Below are positions 35,022-44,463 of a stretch of DNA of 64,000 nucleotides, piece by piece. Under the pieces are notes generated by a model. The model searched no databases. It was given only the letters and a program-made list of their open reading frames with translations, and was not told where the DNA came from. The position numbers were made by a program, and so were the translations under genes. The first letter of the stretch is position 1; the number at the start of each line of letters is the position of its first letter. Origin of the DNA: Anaerolineales bacterium (GTDB taxonomy: Bacteria > Chloroflexota > Anaerolineae > Anaerolineales > Villigracilaceae); NCBI GenBank assembly GCA_016934715.1, contig JAFGSI010000004.1, positions 186,001 to 250,000 of the forward strand, given 5' to 3'.

Positions 35022-37240
35022 GCACGGACTCGATCAGCGGCTGGCTGCTGGATGTCTACCCGGGCGAGGACGGCCTGACCGTCTGGCTGCTCGGCAGCGA
35101 TGGCCGCCGGCAGCGCTTCGTCCAGGACTTCGCCGCGGCGGTCTACGCCGCCGGGCCGGCTGCCCGCCTGCGGGACCTGGGACGCTGGCTGCAGGCCCAG
35201 GATGCGCCCGTGCGCCTGGGACGCGCCTGCCGCCGGGATGTCTTTCGCGGCCCGCTCAGCGTCCTGGCGGTCGAGGTCCTGCAGCCTGCCTGTCTGGACG
35301 GGATCTTCCGGCGCATGGTCCTGGCCTTTCCCGACCTGACCTACTACGATGCCGACATCTCCCTCCCGCTGCGCTACGCCGCGGCCTGGGACGTCTTCCC
35401 GCTGGCGCGCTGCCGGCTGGAGGTCCGCGACGGGCGGATCCTGGACCTGGCTCCGCTCGAAGCGCCCTGGGACCTGGAGCCCGAGCCGGTCCCGCTGCGG
35501 GTCCTGTCGCTCGAGCCGGACTGTGACCCGGCCCACCGGCCGCCGCGAACACTCAGGGTGGCCTTTGGGCGCCGGTGCTGGTCCCTGCCGCTCGAGCCGG
35601 TTCGGCCTCTGCTGGCCGGCCTGCGGGCCCTGCTCGGGCGCTGTGACCCCGACCTGATCCTGACCGCCTGGGGCGATACCTGGCTGCTGCCCTTCCTGCT
35701 GCAGGCCTGCCGGGAGAACGGCCTGCGCCTGCCGCTCAACCGGGAGACGGGCCCGGTGGTGGAGCGCCGGGCGCACACGTACTTCTCCTACGGCCAGATC
35801 GTCTCTCGCGAAGCCCAGGTCCAGCTGCGCGGCCGCTGGCACCTGGACCGCCACAACGCCCTGCTGTGGGATGACTACGGCCTGGAGGGGGTCCTGGAGA
35901 TGGCCCGGGTCACCCGCCAGCCCGTCCAGGATGCGGCCCGCCTTTCGCCGGGAACGGGCATCTCGGCGATGCAGTTCGTCACCGCCCTGCAGAACGGCAT
36001 CCTGATCCCCTGGCACAAGGGCCAGGCTGAGGCGCCCAAGACGGCCGCCGGTCTGCTGCGGGCTGACATGGGTGGGATGGTCTACCAGCCGACGGTCGGC
36101 CTGCATCGCGATGTGGCCGGGATCGACTTCGTTTCGATGTACCCGGGCATCATGGTGCACTTCAACATCTCCCCCGAGGTTCCGCAGGCTGACGGGGCGG
36201 GGGCGCACCTGCGGCGGGCGCCTGGCGAGCCGGGCATCGTGCCCCGGACCCTGGCGCCGCTGCTGCACAAGCGCCTGCAGCTCAAGGCGGCCCTGCTGAC
36301 CCTGCCTCTCCACGATTGCCGGCGGGCGGCCTTCCAGGCCCGGGCCAGCGCCGCGAAGTGGCTGCTGGTCACCTGTTTCGGCTACCTGGGCTACAAGAAC
36401 GCCCGCTTCGGGCGCATCGAGGCCCACGAGGCGGTGACCGCCTACGGGCGTGAGGCCCTGCTGCGGGCCAAGGAGGCTGCCGAGGACCTGGGCTACGAGG
36501 TCCTGCACATGTACGTGGACGGGCTGTGGGTGCGCCGGGCGGGCTGTCAGACCCCGGCCGACTTCGCGGCCCTGCTGGCGGAAATCACCGGCCGGACCGG
36601 CCTGCCGATCGCCCTGGACGGCGTCTACCGCTGGGTGGTCTTCCTGGCCTCCCGGCGGGACAGCCGCGTGCCGGTCGCCAACCGCTACTTCGGCGTCTTC
36701 CAGGATGGGAGCCTCAAGGTGCGCGGCATCGAGGCCCGCCGGCGGGATACCCCCGCCTTCATCGTTGAGACCCAGCTGGGCCTGCTGGAGATCCTGGCCC
36801 GGGCCCCCTCTGCTGGCCAGCTGGAGGAGCGCCTGCCGGAAGCCGAGGCCTTTGCCGGCTCGCAGAGGCGCGCCCTGCGTTCCGGCTGCGTGCTGCCGGA
36901 GAAGCTGCTGCTCGCCCAGAAGTTGAGCCGGGAACTGCAGGCCTATGCGAGCCCCTCGCCGGCGGCGCGGGCTGCCCGCCAGCTGCAGGAGGCCGGCAAG
37001 ACCGTCCGGCCCGGGCAGCGGGTGCGCTTCGTCTTCACGCGCGGCCGGCCGGGGGTCCGGGCCTGGGACCTGCCCGGGCCGCTGGACGCCCGCTGCCTCG
37101 ACCTGGTCCGCTATGGCGGCCTGCTCGAGCGCGCCGTGGAGACGGTCCTGGCACCGATCCGGCTGGAGGTCCATGGCGGAGGGGAGGGGCAGACGCTCGG
37201 CCTGTTGCCCCTGACATATGTACTCCCCGTTTCTGGTTGA
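35018..37240 (+). CDS. B-family DNA polymerase, PolB2-like, exonuclease motifs degraded
   Basis: 740 residues. Palm motifs: A, GIDFVSMYPGIM near 369; B, AKWLLVTCFGYLGYKNARFG near 446; C, MYVDGLWV near 498 (one Asp where most family B enzymes have DTD). Exonuclease motifs are degraded: LSLEPD where D-I-E is expected, and GDTWLLPFL for the second motif. So proofreading is probably absent, which suits a mutagenic or translesion enzyme. PolB2 enzymes are known mainly from archaea with a scatter in bacteria. Start ATG overlaps the small protein stop. Whether polymerase activity survives the altered motif C is not decided by the sequence. Confidence 0.85.
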   Translation: MSTDSISGWLLDVYPGEDGLTVWLLGSDGRRQRFVQDFAAAVYAAGPAARLRDLGRWLQAQDAPVRLGRACRRDVFRGPLSVLAVEVLQPACLDGIFRRMVLAFPDLTYYDADISLPLRYAAAWDVFPLARCRLEVRDGRILDLAPLEAPWDLEPEPVPLRVLSLEPDCDPAHRPPRTLRVAFGRRCWSLPLEPVRPLLAGLRALLGRCDPDLILTAWGDTWLLPFLLQACRENGLRLPLNRETGPVVERRAHTYFSYGQIVSREAQVQLRGRWHLDRHNALLWDDYGLEGVLEMARVTRQPVQDAARLSPGTGISAMQFVTALQNGILIPWHKGQAEAPKTAAGLLRADMGGMVYQPTVGLHRDVAGIDFVSMYPGIMVHFNISPEVPQADGAGAHLRRAPGEPGIVPRTLAPLLHKRLQLKAALLTLPLHDCRRAAFQARASAAKWLLVTCFGYLGYKNARFGRIEAHEAVTAYGREALLRAKEAAEDLGYEVLHMYVDGLWVRRAGCQTPADFAALLAEITGRTGLPIALDGVYRWVVFLASRRDSRVPVANRYFGVFQDGSLKVRGIEARRRDTPAFIVETQLGLLEILARAPSAGQLEERLPEAEAFAGSQRRALRSGCVLPEKLLLAQKLSRELQAYASPSPAARAARQLQEAGKTVRPGQRVRFVFTRGRPGVRAWDLPGPLDARCLDLVRYGGLLERAVETVLAPIRLEVHGGGEGQTLGLLPLTYVLPVSG

Positions 37241-37265
37241 CTTTCCGCATCCGATTTGATATAAA
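37237..37265 (+). promoter_or_regulatory. Promoter of the PPC lipoprotein gene
   Basis: TTGACT, 17-base spacer, TATAAA. The -35 overlaps the last codons of the polymerase gene. Confidence 0.8.
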
Positions 37266-37346
37266 TTATCTGTGTCTCTCTTTGGTGCGCCCGTGACCCA
37301 CGGCATCACCAATCACCCTTATTCCATCCTCTAAAGGAGTCCTGTC

Positions 37347-37820
37347 ATGTCTTCGAAAACCAGAACCATTTGGATCCTGTTCGTTGTGGCCATCCTGTCC
37401 TTGACCGCCTTCGCCTGCACGATCACGCCTACGGGCGGCGGCAATGCCCCCTTCACCGGCGGTGACTGCGATTCGCGCACCCAGCGCCTCGAGATGAACG
37501 CCAGCGTCGGCAGCCAGATCGCCGGCGGCAGCACCTGGGAGGATGTCTACAAGAACTTCTGCCTGTGGGTGCCCGATGGCGGCAGCCGCCTGGTAGTCAC
37601 CATCTCGAATTTCAGCAACAACGCGGACCTGGACCTGTACATCGATCGTGAGATCACCGAACTGCTCTCGGATACCGGCTTCGGCGAATGGTATTCCAAC
37701 GACGTTGGTGCCACGGAGTCCGTCACGATCAACAATGCCGGCGGCCGCTACTATGTCCAGGTTGTCTCCTACGACGGCTCGCCCAGCAGCTTCACCATCT
37801 CCAGCACTTTCACGCCCTAG
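37347..37820 (+). CDS. Lipoprotein with PPC-type (pre-peptidase C-terminal) domain
   Basis: 157 residues. Signal peptide with lipobox-like LTAFAC (Cys24), a short Gly-rich linker, then a beta-sandwich with PPC features: GSTWEDVYKNFCLWVP, LVVTISNFSNNADLDLYID, GRYYVQVVSYDGSPSSFTISSTF. Predicted surface-anchored; PPC domains are found in secreted proteins as adhesion or targeting units. AAAGGAG ribosome site, own promoter. Confidence 0.8.
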   Translation: MSSKTRTIWILFVVAILSLTAFACTITPTGGGNAPFTGGDCDSRTQRLEMNASVGSQIAGGSTWEDVYKNFCLWVPDGGSRLVVTISNFSNNADLDLYIDREITELLSDTGFGEWYSNDVGATESVTINNAGGRYYVQVVSYDGSPSSFTISSTFTP

Positions 37821-37963
37821 TTCTCCCAACCAGGGATCCAGTCGAGGCGGGCCAACGGCCCGCCTTTCGATTAACCCGACCCGTCTGAAGGGCGGCGGCG
37901 ATCACCCCGGCCCGCCGCAGGCGCGCATATAATAGGGGCAGGCCCTGGACTGCGGAGCAACGT

Positions 37964-38617
37964 ATGAATGCCCTGACTGAATTCATCGACCGGTTGCGTG
38001 CTGGAGCACGAACCACTTTCGAATCCCTGGATCAGCCCCCGGCGATCCAGGCCTACCTGGACAGCCTGCCCTACGTGGCCGAGGAACTCGACCGTTCCCC
38101 AAAACGGGTGCTGGAGGACGGCCAGGCCCACTGCCTGGATGGCGGCTTGTTCGCCGCGCTGGCCCTGCAGCGGCTCGGCTTTCCGGCGCGCGTCCTGGAC
38201 CTGGTGCCGGCCCGCGGCCTCGACGACGACCACGTCCTGGCGCTGTACCGGGTGGCGGGCTGCTGGGGCGCCGTGGCCAAGTCCAACTATGCCTGGCTGC
38301 GCTTTCGTGAACCGGTCTACCGCAGCCTGCGCGAACTGGCGATGTCCTATTTTGAACCCTACTTCAATGCCGACAGGGTCAAGTCGCTGCGGGCGTACAC
38401 CCGTCCGCTCGACCTGCGCCGCTTCGACGCCTCGGGCTGGATGTGGGACGAGGCGGGCGTTGCAGCGGTCAGCCGGAGCCTGTACGCCCTGCGGGCGACC
38501 CCGCTGCTCACGGCCGACCAGGCCGCCCGCCTCTCGATCGCGGACGAGCGCTCCTTTGCCGCCAACACCCAGGGGACCGACTTCGCCTGGGTCTACGGCG
38601 TGCGTGACAATCCATGA
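37964..38617 (+). CDS. Transglutaminase-like cysteine-protein (hypothetical)
   Basis: 217 residues, cytosolic. GQAHCLDGGLFAALALQRLGF near 56 and DDDHVLALYR near 88 have the Cys...His spacing of a transglutaminase-like fold, as in small bacterial members of unknown substrate. A -10-like TATAAT is at 37928-37933. The gene overlaps the next one by 4 bases (ATGA), so the two are coupled. The enzymatic role is inferred from motif positions only. Confidence 0.6.
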   Translation: MNALTEFIDRLRAGARTTFESLDQPPAIQAYLDSLPYVAEELDRSPKRVLEDGQAHCLDGGLFAALALQRLGFPARVLDLVPARGLDDDHVLALYRVAGCWGAVAKSNYAWLRFREPVYRSLRELAMSYFEPYFNADRVKSLRAYTRPLDLRRFDASGWMWDEAGVAAVSRSLYALRATPLLTADQAARLSIADERSFAANTQGTDFAWVYGVRDNP

Positions 38618-39303
38618 GCAGCGATTATCTCCTGATCCGCACCCGCCGCCGGACCATCGCCCTGATCGTCCAGCGTGACGGTTCGCTGGTCGTCCGGGCG
38701 CCGCTGCGGGCTTCCGAGAAGGTGATCCGCCAGTTCGTGGACTCAAAGTCCGAGTGGATCAGCAAGAAGCAGGCCCAGGCCCAGCGCGAGGCCCGGGCGC
38801 TGGTGCGCGAATATGTGGACGGGGAGAAGTTCCTCTACCTGGGCCGCGCCTACCCGCTGCGGATCAGCGCCCGCGCGCGGCCGGCCCTGGCGCTCAAGGA
38901 GCACTTCGAACTGGCCGGGGCCGCGCGCCAACAGGCGCAGGCGGTTTTCACCCGCTGGTACAGGGCCCGGGCGGCGGAGGTGATCTCCGGGCGGGTGGCG
39001 GCCCTGGCACAGGAAACCGGGTTCAGGGTCCAGAAGGTGCGCATTTCGTCGGCCCGCACGCGCTGGGGCTCGTGCAGCCCACTCGGGACGTTAAGCTTCA
39101 CCTGGCGGCTGGTCATGGCCCCCTTGGAGATCATCGACTATGTCATCCTCCACGAACTGGTCCACCTCGAGATCCGCAACCATTCCGGGGCCTTCTGGGC
39201 CCGGGTGGGGGAGCTGCTGCCGGATTACAGGACCCGCCGGGCCTGGCTGCGCAAGAACGGGCGCTTCCTGAACCTCGAGTCTGGAAGCGGATCCTCGCGT
39301 TAA
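38614..39303 (+). CDS. YgjP-like (DUF45/M48-type) metallopeptidase
   Basis: 229 residues. The family signature is complete: VRISSARTRWGSCSPLGTLSFTWRLV, then IIDYVILHELVHLEIRNHSGAFWARV (HELVH with a third His) near 188. Zinc-dependent peptidase of unknown substrate. Coupled to the upstream gene by ATGA overlap; the M50 protease gene follows at 17 bases. Confidence 0.85.
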   Translation: MSSDYLLIRTRRRTIALIVQRDGSLVVRAPLRASEKVIRQFVDSKSEWISKKQAQAQREARALVREYVDGEKFLYLGRAYPLRISARARPALALKEHFELAGAARQQAQAVFTRWYRARAAEVISGRVAALAQETGFRVQKVRISSARTRWGSCSPLGTLSFTWRLVMAPLEIIDYVILHELVHLEIRNHSGAFWARVGELLPDYRTRRAWLRKNGRFLNLESGSGSSR

Positions 39304-39320
39304 GTTGTATACTGGGGACC

Positions 39321-40640
39321 ATGGAACCTGCTGTCGAGAAAGTCTTCACCTGCAGCCGCTGCAAGAAGCAGTCACCGGTCGAGATCGTTTTCACGAAGGA
39401 GCAGCGCTTCTTCGGCCTGCTGACCCGCCTCTACTGCCCGGATTGCGCCCTCCGCCGGACGACGACCTCGGCGGTCGTCGGTTATATCCTGCTCCCGCTG
39501 GCCGGGCTGGCGCTTTACCTGCTCCTGCCGGGCCGGCAGGCCGGGCAGACCGCCCTGCTGATCACGTTCAGCCTGTTCCTGTTCCTGCCCCTGGTCGTGG
39601 TCCATGAACTGGCCCACGCCCTGACCGCGGCCCTGCTCGGCTTCCGGGTCTTCGGCATCCTGCTGGGGGGCGGCAGGCGGGTGTTCTACGGCAAGATCCT
39701 GGGCTTGAAGTGGGACGTGCGGGCCATCCCGCTGGGCGGGGCGACGATCCTTGCCGGCCCGCCGGCTCCGGCCTACCGGCTGAAAAATTTCCTGATCTAC
39801 CTGGCCGGACCGGCCGCGCATGCCCTGCTGGCGCTCTTGTGCGGGGTGGTGTGGCTGATGACGCTCTGGCTGCCTGTGCCGCGTTTCTGGTCGACCCTGA
39901 TGTTGCTGTCCGGCTTTATGAACGGCTTCCTGTTCCTGGCCAATTTGTGGCCGCGCAAGTTTCCTGTCCTGTTCGGGGCGAACGGTTCGGATGGCTGGCA
40001 CCTGATGCGGATCTTCTTCTGGAAGCCGGACGAGCTGGCGCAGCGCCAGGCCAGCTACTATGCATTGGCGGCCATGGAGGCCAGCGAGGAACGCCGCTTT
40101 GAGCAGGCCCGTCGCTGGACCGCGGCCGGCCTGCTGCGCTACCCGGACGATGAAATGCTGCTGAACGTCTCGGGGGTGGTCGACACCCGGATCGGCGAGT
40201 ACGAGCGGGCCCGCCAGGCCTTCGTCCGCCTGCTGCCGGGCAGCGAGCACAACCCGGCCTTCAAGAATCTCATCTTGAACAATGTCGCCTACGTTGATGT
40301 CATGCTGGAAGATCCCGCCCTGCTGCCCGAGGCGGACCGGTATTCGGCCGAGGCCTATCAGAATGTCCCCTGGGAACCGGCCATCCAGGGGACGCGCGGC
40401 CTGGTCCTGGTGACATTGGGCCGGCCGGACGAGGGTCTGCCGCTGCTGCAGTCGGCCTTCAAGAAGAATCCCGATCGGCAAGGCCGGGCGATCGAGGCCT
40501 GTTTCATTGCCCTGGCCGAGGCCAGACGCGGCAACCCAGCCGAGGCCCACAAATACCAGGCTGCCGCCCGGGCTCTCGACCCGGAGTGCATTGTTTTGAA
40601 GAAGGTCGCGGGGGAATTGCTGGCCTTACCGCACGCCTGA
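39321..40640 (+). CDS. M50 site-2-protease-like membrane protein with C-terminal TPRs
   Basis: 439 residues. An N-terminal zinc-ribbon-like region (CSRCKK ... CPDC) precedes TM segments from about 50. HELAH near 101 in VVVHELAHALTA is the zinc site of M50 proteases, and the TM helix after IYLAGPAAH near 164 resembles the second motif region. Residues about 240-439 form TPR-like helices (QASYYALAAMEASEERRFEQARRW; ERARQAFVRLL). Likely intramembrane protease with a cytosolic scaffold. ATG 39321, no strong ribosome site; 17 bases after the YgjP-like gene. Confidence 0.8.
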   Translation: MEPAVEKVFTCSRCKKQSPVEIVFTKEQRFFGLLTRLYCPDCALRRTTTSAVVGYILLPLAGLALYLLLPGRQAGQTALLITFSLFLFLPLVVVHELAHALTAALLGFRVFGILLGGGRRVFYGKILGLKWDVRAIPLGGATILAGPPAPAYRLKNFLIYLAGPAAHALLALLCGVVWLMTLWLPVPRFWSTLMLLSGFMNGFLFLANLWPRKFPVLFGANGSDGWHLMRIFFWKPDELAQRQASYYALAAMEASEERRFEQARRWTAAGLLRYPDDEMLLNVSGVVDTRIGEYERARQAFVRLLPGSEHNPAFKNLILNNVAYVDVMLEDPALLPEADRYSAEAYQNVPWEPAIQGTRGLVLVTLGRPDEGLPLLQSAFKKNPDRQGRAIEACFIALAEARRGNPAEAHKYQAAARALDPECIVLKKVAGELLALPHA

Positions 40641-40656
40641 ATTTTCGAACGCCGGG

Positions 40657-42270
40657 TCAGTGATCTTGCACCAACCAGAGAGGCTCGAACGGCCGCAGTT
40701 CGAGGGCGCCGGAGCCCGCCTCTGGCGTACAGGTCTTGCCGGTCAGGAGATCGGTCATCCGGGAGCCCGGCAGGACGATCCCCCGGACGGATTGGCGTTC
40801 CCCGCTCAGGTTGTTGAGGATCACGAGCTGTTGGCCGCGGGTGGTCCGGCGGTAGGCGGCCACAGCCGGGTTGTCCCCCTCCAGCCATTGGAGCTTGCCG
40901 TACCCCAGCACGGGATGGGCCTTGCGCAGGGCGATCATCGCCCGGATCGCAGCCAGCAGTGCCTGGGGATCGGAGCGCTGCGCCGCCACGCTGACCTTTT
41001 CCGGATGGTAGGGCGCGGCGTGGATCACGGGGCTGTAGGAATAGCCGGCCTTCGAGAAACCGGCCCCTGGCCCGGCGTCCCACTGCATCGGGGTCCGGAC
41101 CCCATTGCGGTCGGGCAGGGACAGGTCCTCGCCCATGCCGATCTCGTCGCCGTAATACAGGATCGGGGAGCCGGGCAGACTGAAGAGCAGGGAGCAGGCC
41201 AGTTCGATCTTGCGCCGGTCATTGTCCAGCAGGGGCGCCAGGCGGCGCCGGATGCCCAGGTTGAGGCGCATGCCCGGGTCGGGGGCGTATTCCTGCCACA
41301 TCCACTGGCGCTCTTCTTCCGAGACCATCTCGAGCGTCAGCTCGTCGTGATTGCGCAGGAAGGTGCACCACTGGCAGTTCTCCGGGATCGGCGGCGTCTC
41401 GGACAGCGCCCAGCGGATCGGTTCCGCCGCGCCGCGCCGGAGGGCCATGAAGATGCGCGGCATCAGCGGGAAATGGAAGGCCAGCTGGAATTCGTCGCCC
41501 TTGCCGAAGTAGGCCCGCACGTCGCGCGGCCACTGGTTGGCTTCGCACAGCAGGATCCGCCCGGGATAGTGTTCGTCGACGAAGCGGCGCATCGTCTTCA
41601 GATAGGCATGCGTCTCGGGCAGGTTTTCGCAGTTCGTCCCCTCCCGCTCAAAAAGGTAGGGGACGGCATCGACCCGGAACCCGTCCACGCCCAGGTCGAG
41701 CCAGAACTTCATGACCTTGAGCATCTCCCGGCGGACGGCCGGGTTGGCGAAGTTCAGATCGGGCTGGGAGGCGTAGAAGCGGTGCCAGTAATACTGGCCG
41801 GCGACCGGGTCCCAGGTCCAGTTGGAGGTCTCGGTGTCGAGGAAGATGATCCGGGCGTCGGCGTAGCGTCCGGGGTCATCGCTCCAGACGTAGTAGTCCC
41901 GGTAGAGGGAGCTCGGGTCCCGGCGGGCGGCCTGGAACCAGGTGTGCTGGTCGGAGGTGTGATTCAGCACCAGGTCGGTGATGACCCGCAGGCCGCGGGC
42001 GTGGGCGGCCGCCAGCAATTCTTCGAAATCCTCCAGCGTGCCGTAATCCGGATGGACGCCATAATAGTCCGAGATATCGTAGCCGTCGTCCTTGAGCGGG
42101 GAGGGGTAGATTGGCATCAGCCACAGGCAGTCGACGCCGAGTTCTTGCAGGTAATCCAGCCTGGCGGTCAGCCCCCGCAGATCCCCGTGGCCATCCGCAT
42201 TGCTGTCGTGGAAGGCGCGCACGTAGACTTCGTAAAAAACGGCATTCTTGTACCAGAGAGGTGAATTCAT
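40657..42270 (-). CDS. GH13 trehalose synthase-like enzyme (TreS family)
   Basis: 537 residues, GH13 barrel. [24 protein letters not shown] is the typical TreS/oligoglucosidase block; GFRVDAVP near 200 (nucleophile Asp), LLCEANQ near 240 (acid/base Glu) and FLRNHDELT near 306 (transition-state Asp) are intact. TreS converts maltose to trehalose reversibly; related oligo-1,6-glucosidases have similar motifs, and the TreS call rests on EANQWP and [11 protein letters not shown]. Last gene of the ABC operon, 22 bases after the permease, so it acts on sugar brought in by the transporter. Cytosolic. Confidence 0.85.
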   Translation of the reverse strand: MNSPLWYKNAVFYEVYVRAFHDSNADGHGDLRGLTARLDYLQELGVDCLWLMPIYPSPLKDDGYDISDYYGVHPDYGTLEDFEELLAAAHARGLRVITDLVLNHTSDQHTWFQAARRDPSSLYRDYYVWSDDPGRYADARIIFLDTETSNWTWDPVAGQYYWHRFYASQPDLNFANPAVRREMLKVMKFWLDLGVDGFRVDAVPYLFEREGTNCENLPETHAYLKTMRRFVDEHYPGRILLCEANQWPRDVRAYFGKGDEFQLAFHFPLMPRIFMALRRGAAEPIRWALSETPPIPENCQWCTFLRNHDELTLEMVSEEERQWMWQEYAPDPGMRLNLGIRRRLAPLLDNDRRKIELACSLLFSLPGSPILYYGDEIGMGEDLSLPDRNGVRTPMQWDAGPGAGFSKAGYSYSPVIHAAPYHPEKVSVAAQRSDPQALLAAIRAMIALRKAHPVLGYGKLQWLEGDNPAVAAYRRTTRGQQLVILNNLSGERQSVRGIVLPGSRMTDLLTGKTCTPEAGSGALELRPFEPLWLVQDH

Positions 42271-42292
42271 CAGCAATTCTTATGGTTTCTCT

Positions 42293-43507
42293 TTATCCCT
42301 TTACGGAGCCGGCCAGCAGGCCGCGCACGAAGTAGCGCTGGAAGGCAAAGAAAACGATCATCGGGATCAGGAAGGAGAGGAAGGCGGCGCCGGTCAGGAT
42401 GTGCCAGTTGCCGCCGCGCGGGTCGATCAGGTTGGTCACCTGGACGGTCAGGACCGGGTGGGCGTTGAGGAAGATCTTGGCAACCAGGAAATCGTTCCAG
42501 ACCCACAGGAACTGGAAGATGCCCAGGGAAGCGATCGCCGGCAGGGACAGCGGCAGGACCAGTTTTCGGAAGGCCGTCCAGTGGGTGGCTCCGTCCAGGT
42601 AGGCTGATTCAAAGATCTCGCGCGGCAGGGAGCCGATGAAATTGCGCATCAGGTAGATGGCATAGGGCAGCCCAAAGCCGGTGTGGAACAGCCAGATCCC
42701 GAAGAAGGTGTTCTGGATCCCCAGCTGGACATACAGGCGGGAGATCGGCACCAGGGTCATCTGCAGCGGGATGATCTGCAGGCCGACCAGCAGGGCGAAC
42801 ATCCACTGCCGGCCCCTGAAATCCAGCCAGGCAAAGGCGTAGGCGGCCAGGGCGGCGAACAGGATCGGCAGGATCGTGGCCGGCACCGTGACGAAGACCG
42901 TGTTGAGGAAGGCCTGCCCCATGCCTTCGGGGTTGAGCAGGTCGCTGGCGTTGCATTCGAACTTGGCCAGTGAGCTGGCGATCCCCTGTTCGCAATCGGT
43001 CAGGTAATCCTGGGTGCCCTTGTACCCGACCAGCGCGTCGGCGTAGTTGCGCAGGCTGAAGCGCGCCGCGCTTTCCCCGCCCCCGGAAAGGATCTGCATG
43101 CGGGTCAGGATCGGAGAGAGCACCTCCAGGGCCTGGTTGGGATCCTCGGGCAGGGTGGGGCCGACCAGGTGGGGCCCGCCATCGACATCCTGCCTGAGCA
43201 TGGCCAGCAGGCGGTTCGAGCGCGGGTAGCGGGCGACGATCTCCGGGTCCGCCAGGTTGGCGGTTGCCAGGGCGCTGCCGTCGTTCCCGTGACAGGCGGC
43301 GCAGTAGGTTTCGTATTCTGCCTGGCCGGTCATCTCCTGCGCCCGGGCGATCGTCCACCAGCCGGACGTACGCACATCCTCACGTGACCGGAAGGAGGTG
43401 ACGAACAGACCCAGGGTCGGGATGATCCACAGGAGGCACATGCCGATCACGGCCAGGTGCAGCGGAAGTCTGCTCAGGAAGCGGTTCAAGCCTGCCAGCG
43501 GTTTCAT
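42293..43507 (-). CDS. Sugar ABC transporter permease (MalG-like) with inserted CxxCH cytochrome-c-like segment
   Basis: 404 residues; usual MalG-type permeases have about 280. TM1 is at about 18-40, then an extracytoplasmic insertion of roughly 140 residues. It includes YCAACHGNDGSA (CAACH at 69-73, coded at 43289-43303), a c-type haem attachment motif, and a second Cys pair near 165-175. TM2 starts at about 190 (FLNTVFVTVPATILP), and the EAA loop follows near 290 (ESAYLDGATHWTAFRKLVLPLSLPA). Overlaps the upstream permease by 4 bases. Import half is conventional; the insertion would be outside the cell. Haem binding is predicted only from the motif. Confidence 0.85.
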   Translation of the reverse strand: MKPLAGLNRFLSRLPLHLAVIGMCLLWIIPTLGLFVTSFRSREDVRTSGWWTIARAQEMTGQAEYETYCAACHGNDGSALATANLADPEIVARYPRSNRLLAMLRQDVDGGPHLVGPTLPEDPNQALEVLSPILTRMQILSGGGESAARFSLRNYADALVGYKGTQDYLTDCEQGIASSLAKFECNASDLLNPEGMGQAFLNTVFVTVPATILPILFAALAAYAFAWLDFRGRQWMFALLVGLQIIPLQMTLVPISRLYVQLGIQNTFFGIWLFHTGFGLPYAIYLMRNFIGSLPREIFESAYLDGATHWTAFRKLVLPLSLPAIASLGIFQFLWVWNDFLVAKIFLNAHPVLTVQVTNLIDPRGGNWHILTGAAFLSFLIPMIVFFAFQRYFVRGLLAGSVKG

Positions 43508-44415
43508 CGGATGGCCTCCTGCTGCCGGAAGCGGCGGATATTGATGATCATGATCGGGATCGTCAGGATGATCAGGATGACCGCGATGGCCATCGAACGC
43601 CCGGTATCCGTGACGATCAGTTTGAACATCCGGTTGGCGATCACTTCGGTGCCGTAGTTGCCCCCGGTCATGACGAAGACGATGTCGAAGATCTTGAGCA
43701 CGTTGATCACCATCGTGGTGATCACGACCGTGACCGTCGGCAGGATCAGGGGCAGCATGATCCGGAAGAAGAGCTGCCACTCGCTGGCCCCGTCGACGCG
43801 GGCGGCCTCCAGCACTTCGGCCGACAGGCCCTTGATCGCCGCCGAAAGGATGGTCATGCAGAAACCGGCCCACAGCCAGACACCGACGAGCATCAGGGCG
43901 AAGTTGTTGATCGCCGGGTTGCTCAGGAAGGCCTGCGGCGGAGCGCCCAGCGCGACCAGGACCGCATTCAACAGCCCGATCTGCTCTCCGCTGCCGGTCT
44001 CGATGTAATAGACGAATCGCCAGATGATGCCTGCACCAATGAACGAGATCGCCATGGGCATGAAGATGATCGACTTGGCCAGGCTCTCGTAGCGGACCCG
44101 GTCGGCCAGGACCGCGAACACCAGGCCGCCGATCACCGTTCCGGGGACCATGACCAGCAGCCAGAGGGCGTTGTTGCGCAGTGCGGTGACCATGTCGGGG
44201 TTGGTCAGGGCGTAGTGGTAATTTTCGAAAGCGCCCCAGCAGGAGTCGCCCGGAACGCAGTTGGTGGCGGCCGACTGGCTGCTGCTGGCGTCGAGGAAGC
44301 TCAGGTAGATCGTGTTGAGGGTCGGGTAGACGATGAAAATGAGCATGATGAAGAGTGCTGGCAGGAGGTACAACCAGGGGGCCAGGCGCCCCTGGCGCAT
44401 GATGAGCGGGGTCAT
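43504..44415 (-). CDS. Sugar ABC transporter permease (MalF-like)
   Basis: 303 residues, six TM segments. The EAA loop reads EVLEAARVDGASEWQLFFRIMLPLILP near 210. A short outside loop after TM1 has two Cys (NCVPGDSCWG). ATG 44415 has AAAGGAG upstream. The stop overlaps the start of the second permease (ATGA). Forms the membrane pore with it; the ATPase subunit is not in this window, so a shared MsiK-type ATPase is likely. Confidence 0.92.
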   Translation of the reverse strand: MTPLIMRQGRLAPWLYLLPALFIMLIFIVYPTLNTIYLSFLDASSSQSAATNCVPGDSCWGAFENYHYALTNPDMVTALRNNALWLLVMVPGTVIGGLVFAVLADRVRYESLAKSIIFMPMAISFIGAGIIWRFVYYIETGSGEQIGLLNAVLVALGAPPQAFLSNPAINNFALMLVGVWLWAGFCMTILSAAIKGLSAEVLEAARVDGASEWQLFFRIMLPLILPTVTVVITTMVINVLKIFDIVFVMTGGNYGTEVIANRMFKLIVTDTGRSMAIAVILIILTIPIMIINIRRFRQQEAIR

Positions 44416-44463
44416 GAATGCGCTCCTTTCTTCATCCTTCTGTTTATGAGCGGATGCGAGGGG

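Noticed and set aside
38754-39320. Long N-terminal extension of the M50 protein
   Set aside because: It would run antisense-like through the YgjP gene in a wrong frame; the zinc-ribbon start at 39321 fits better.
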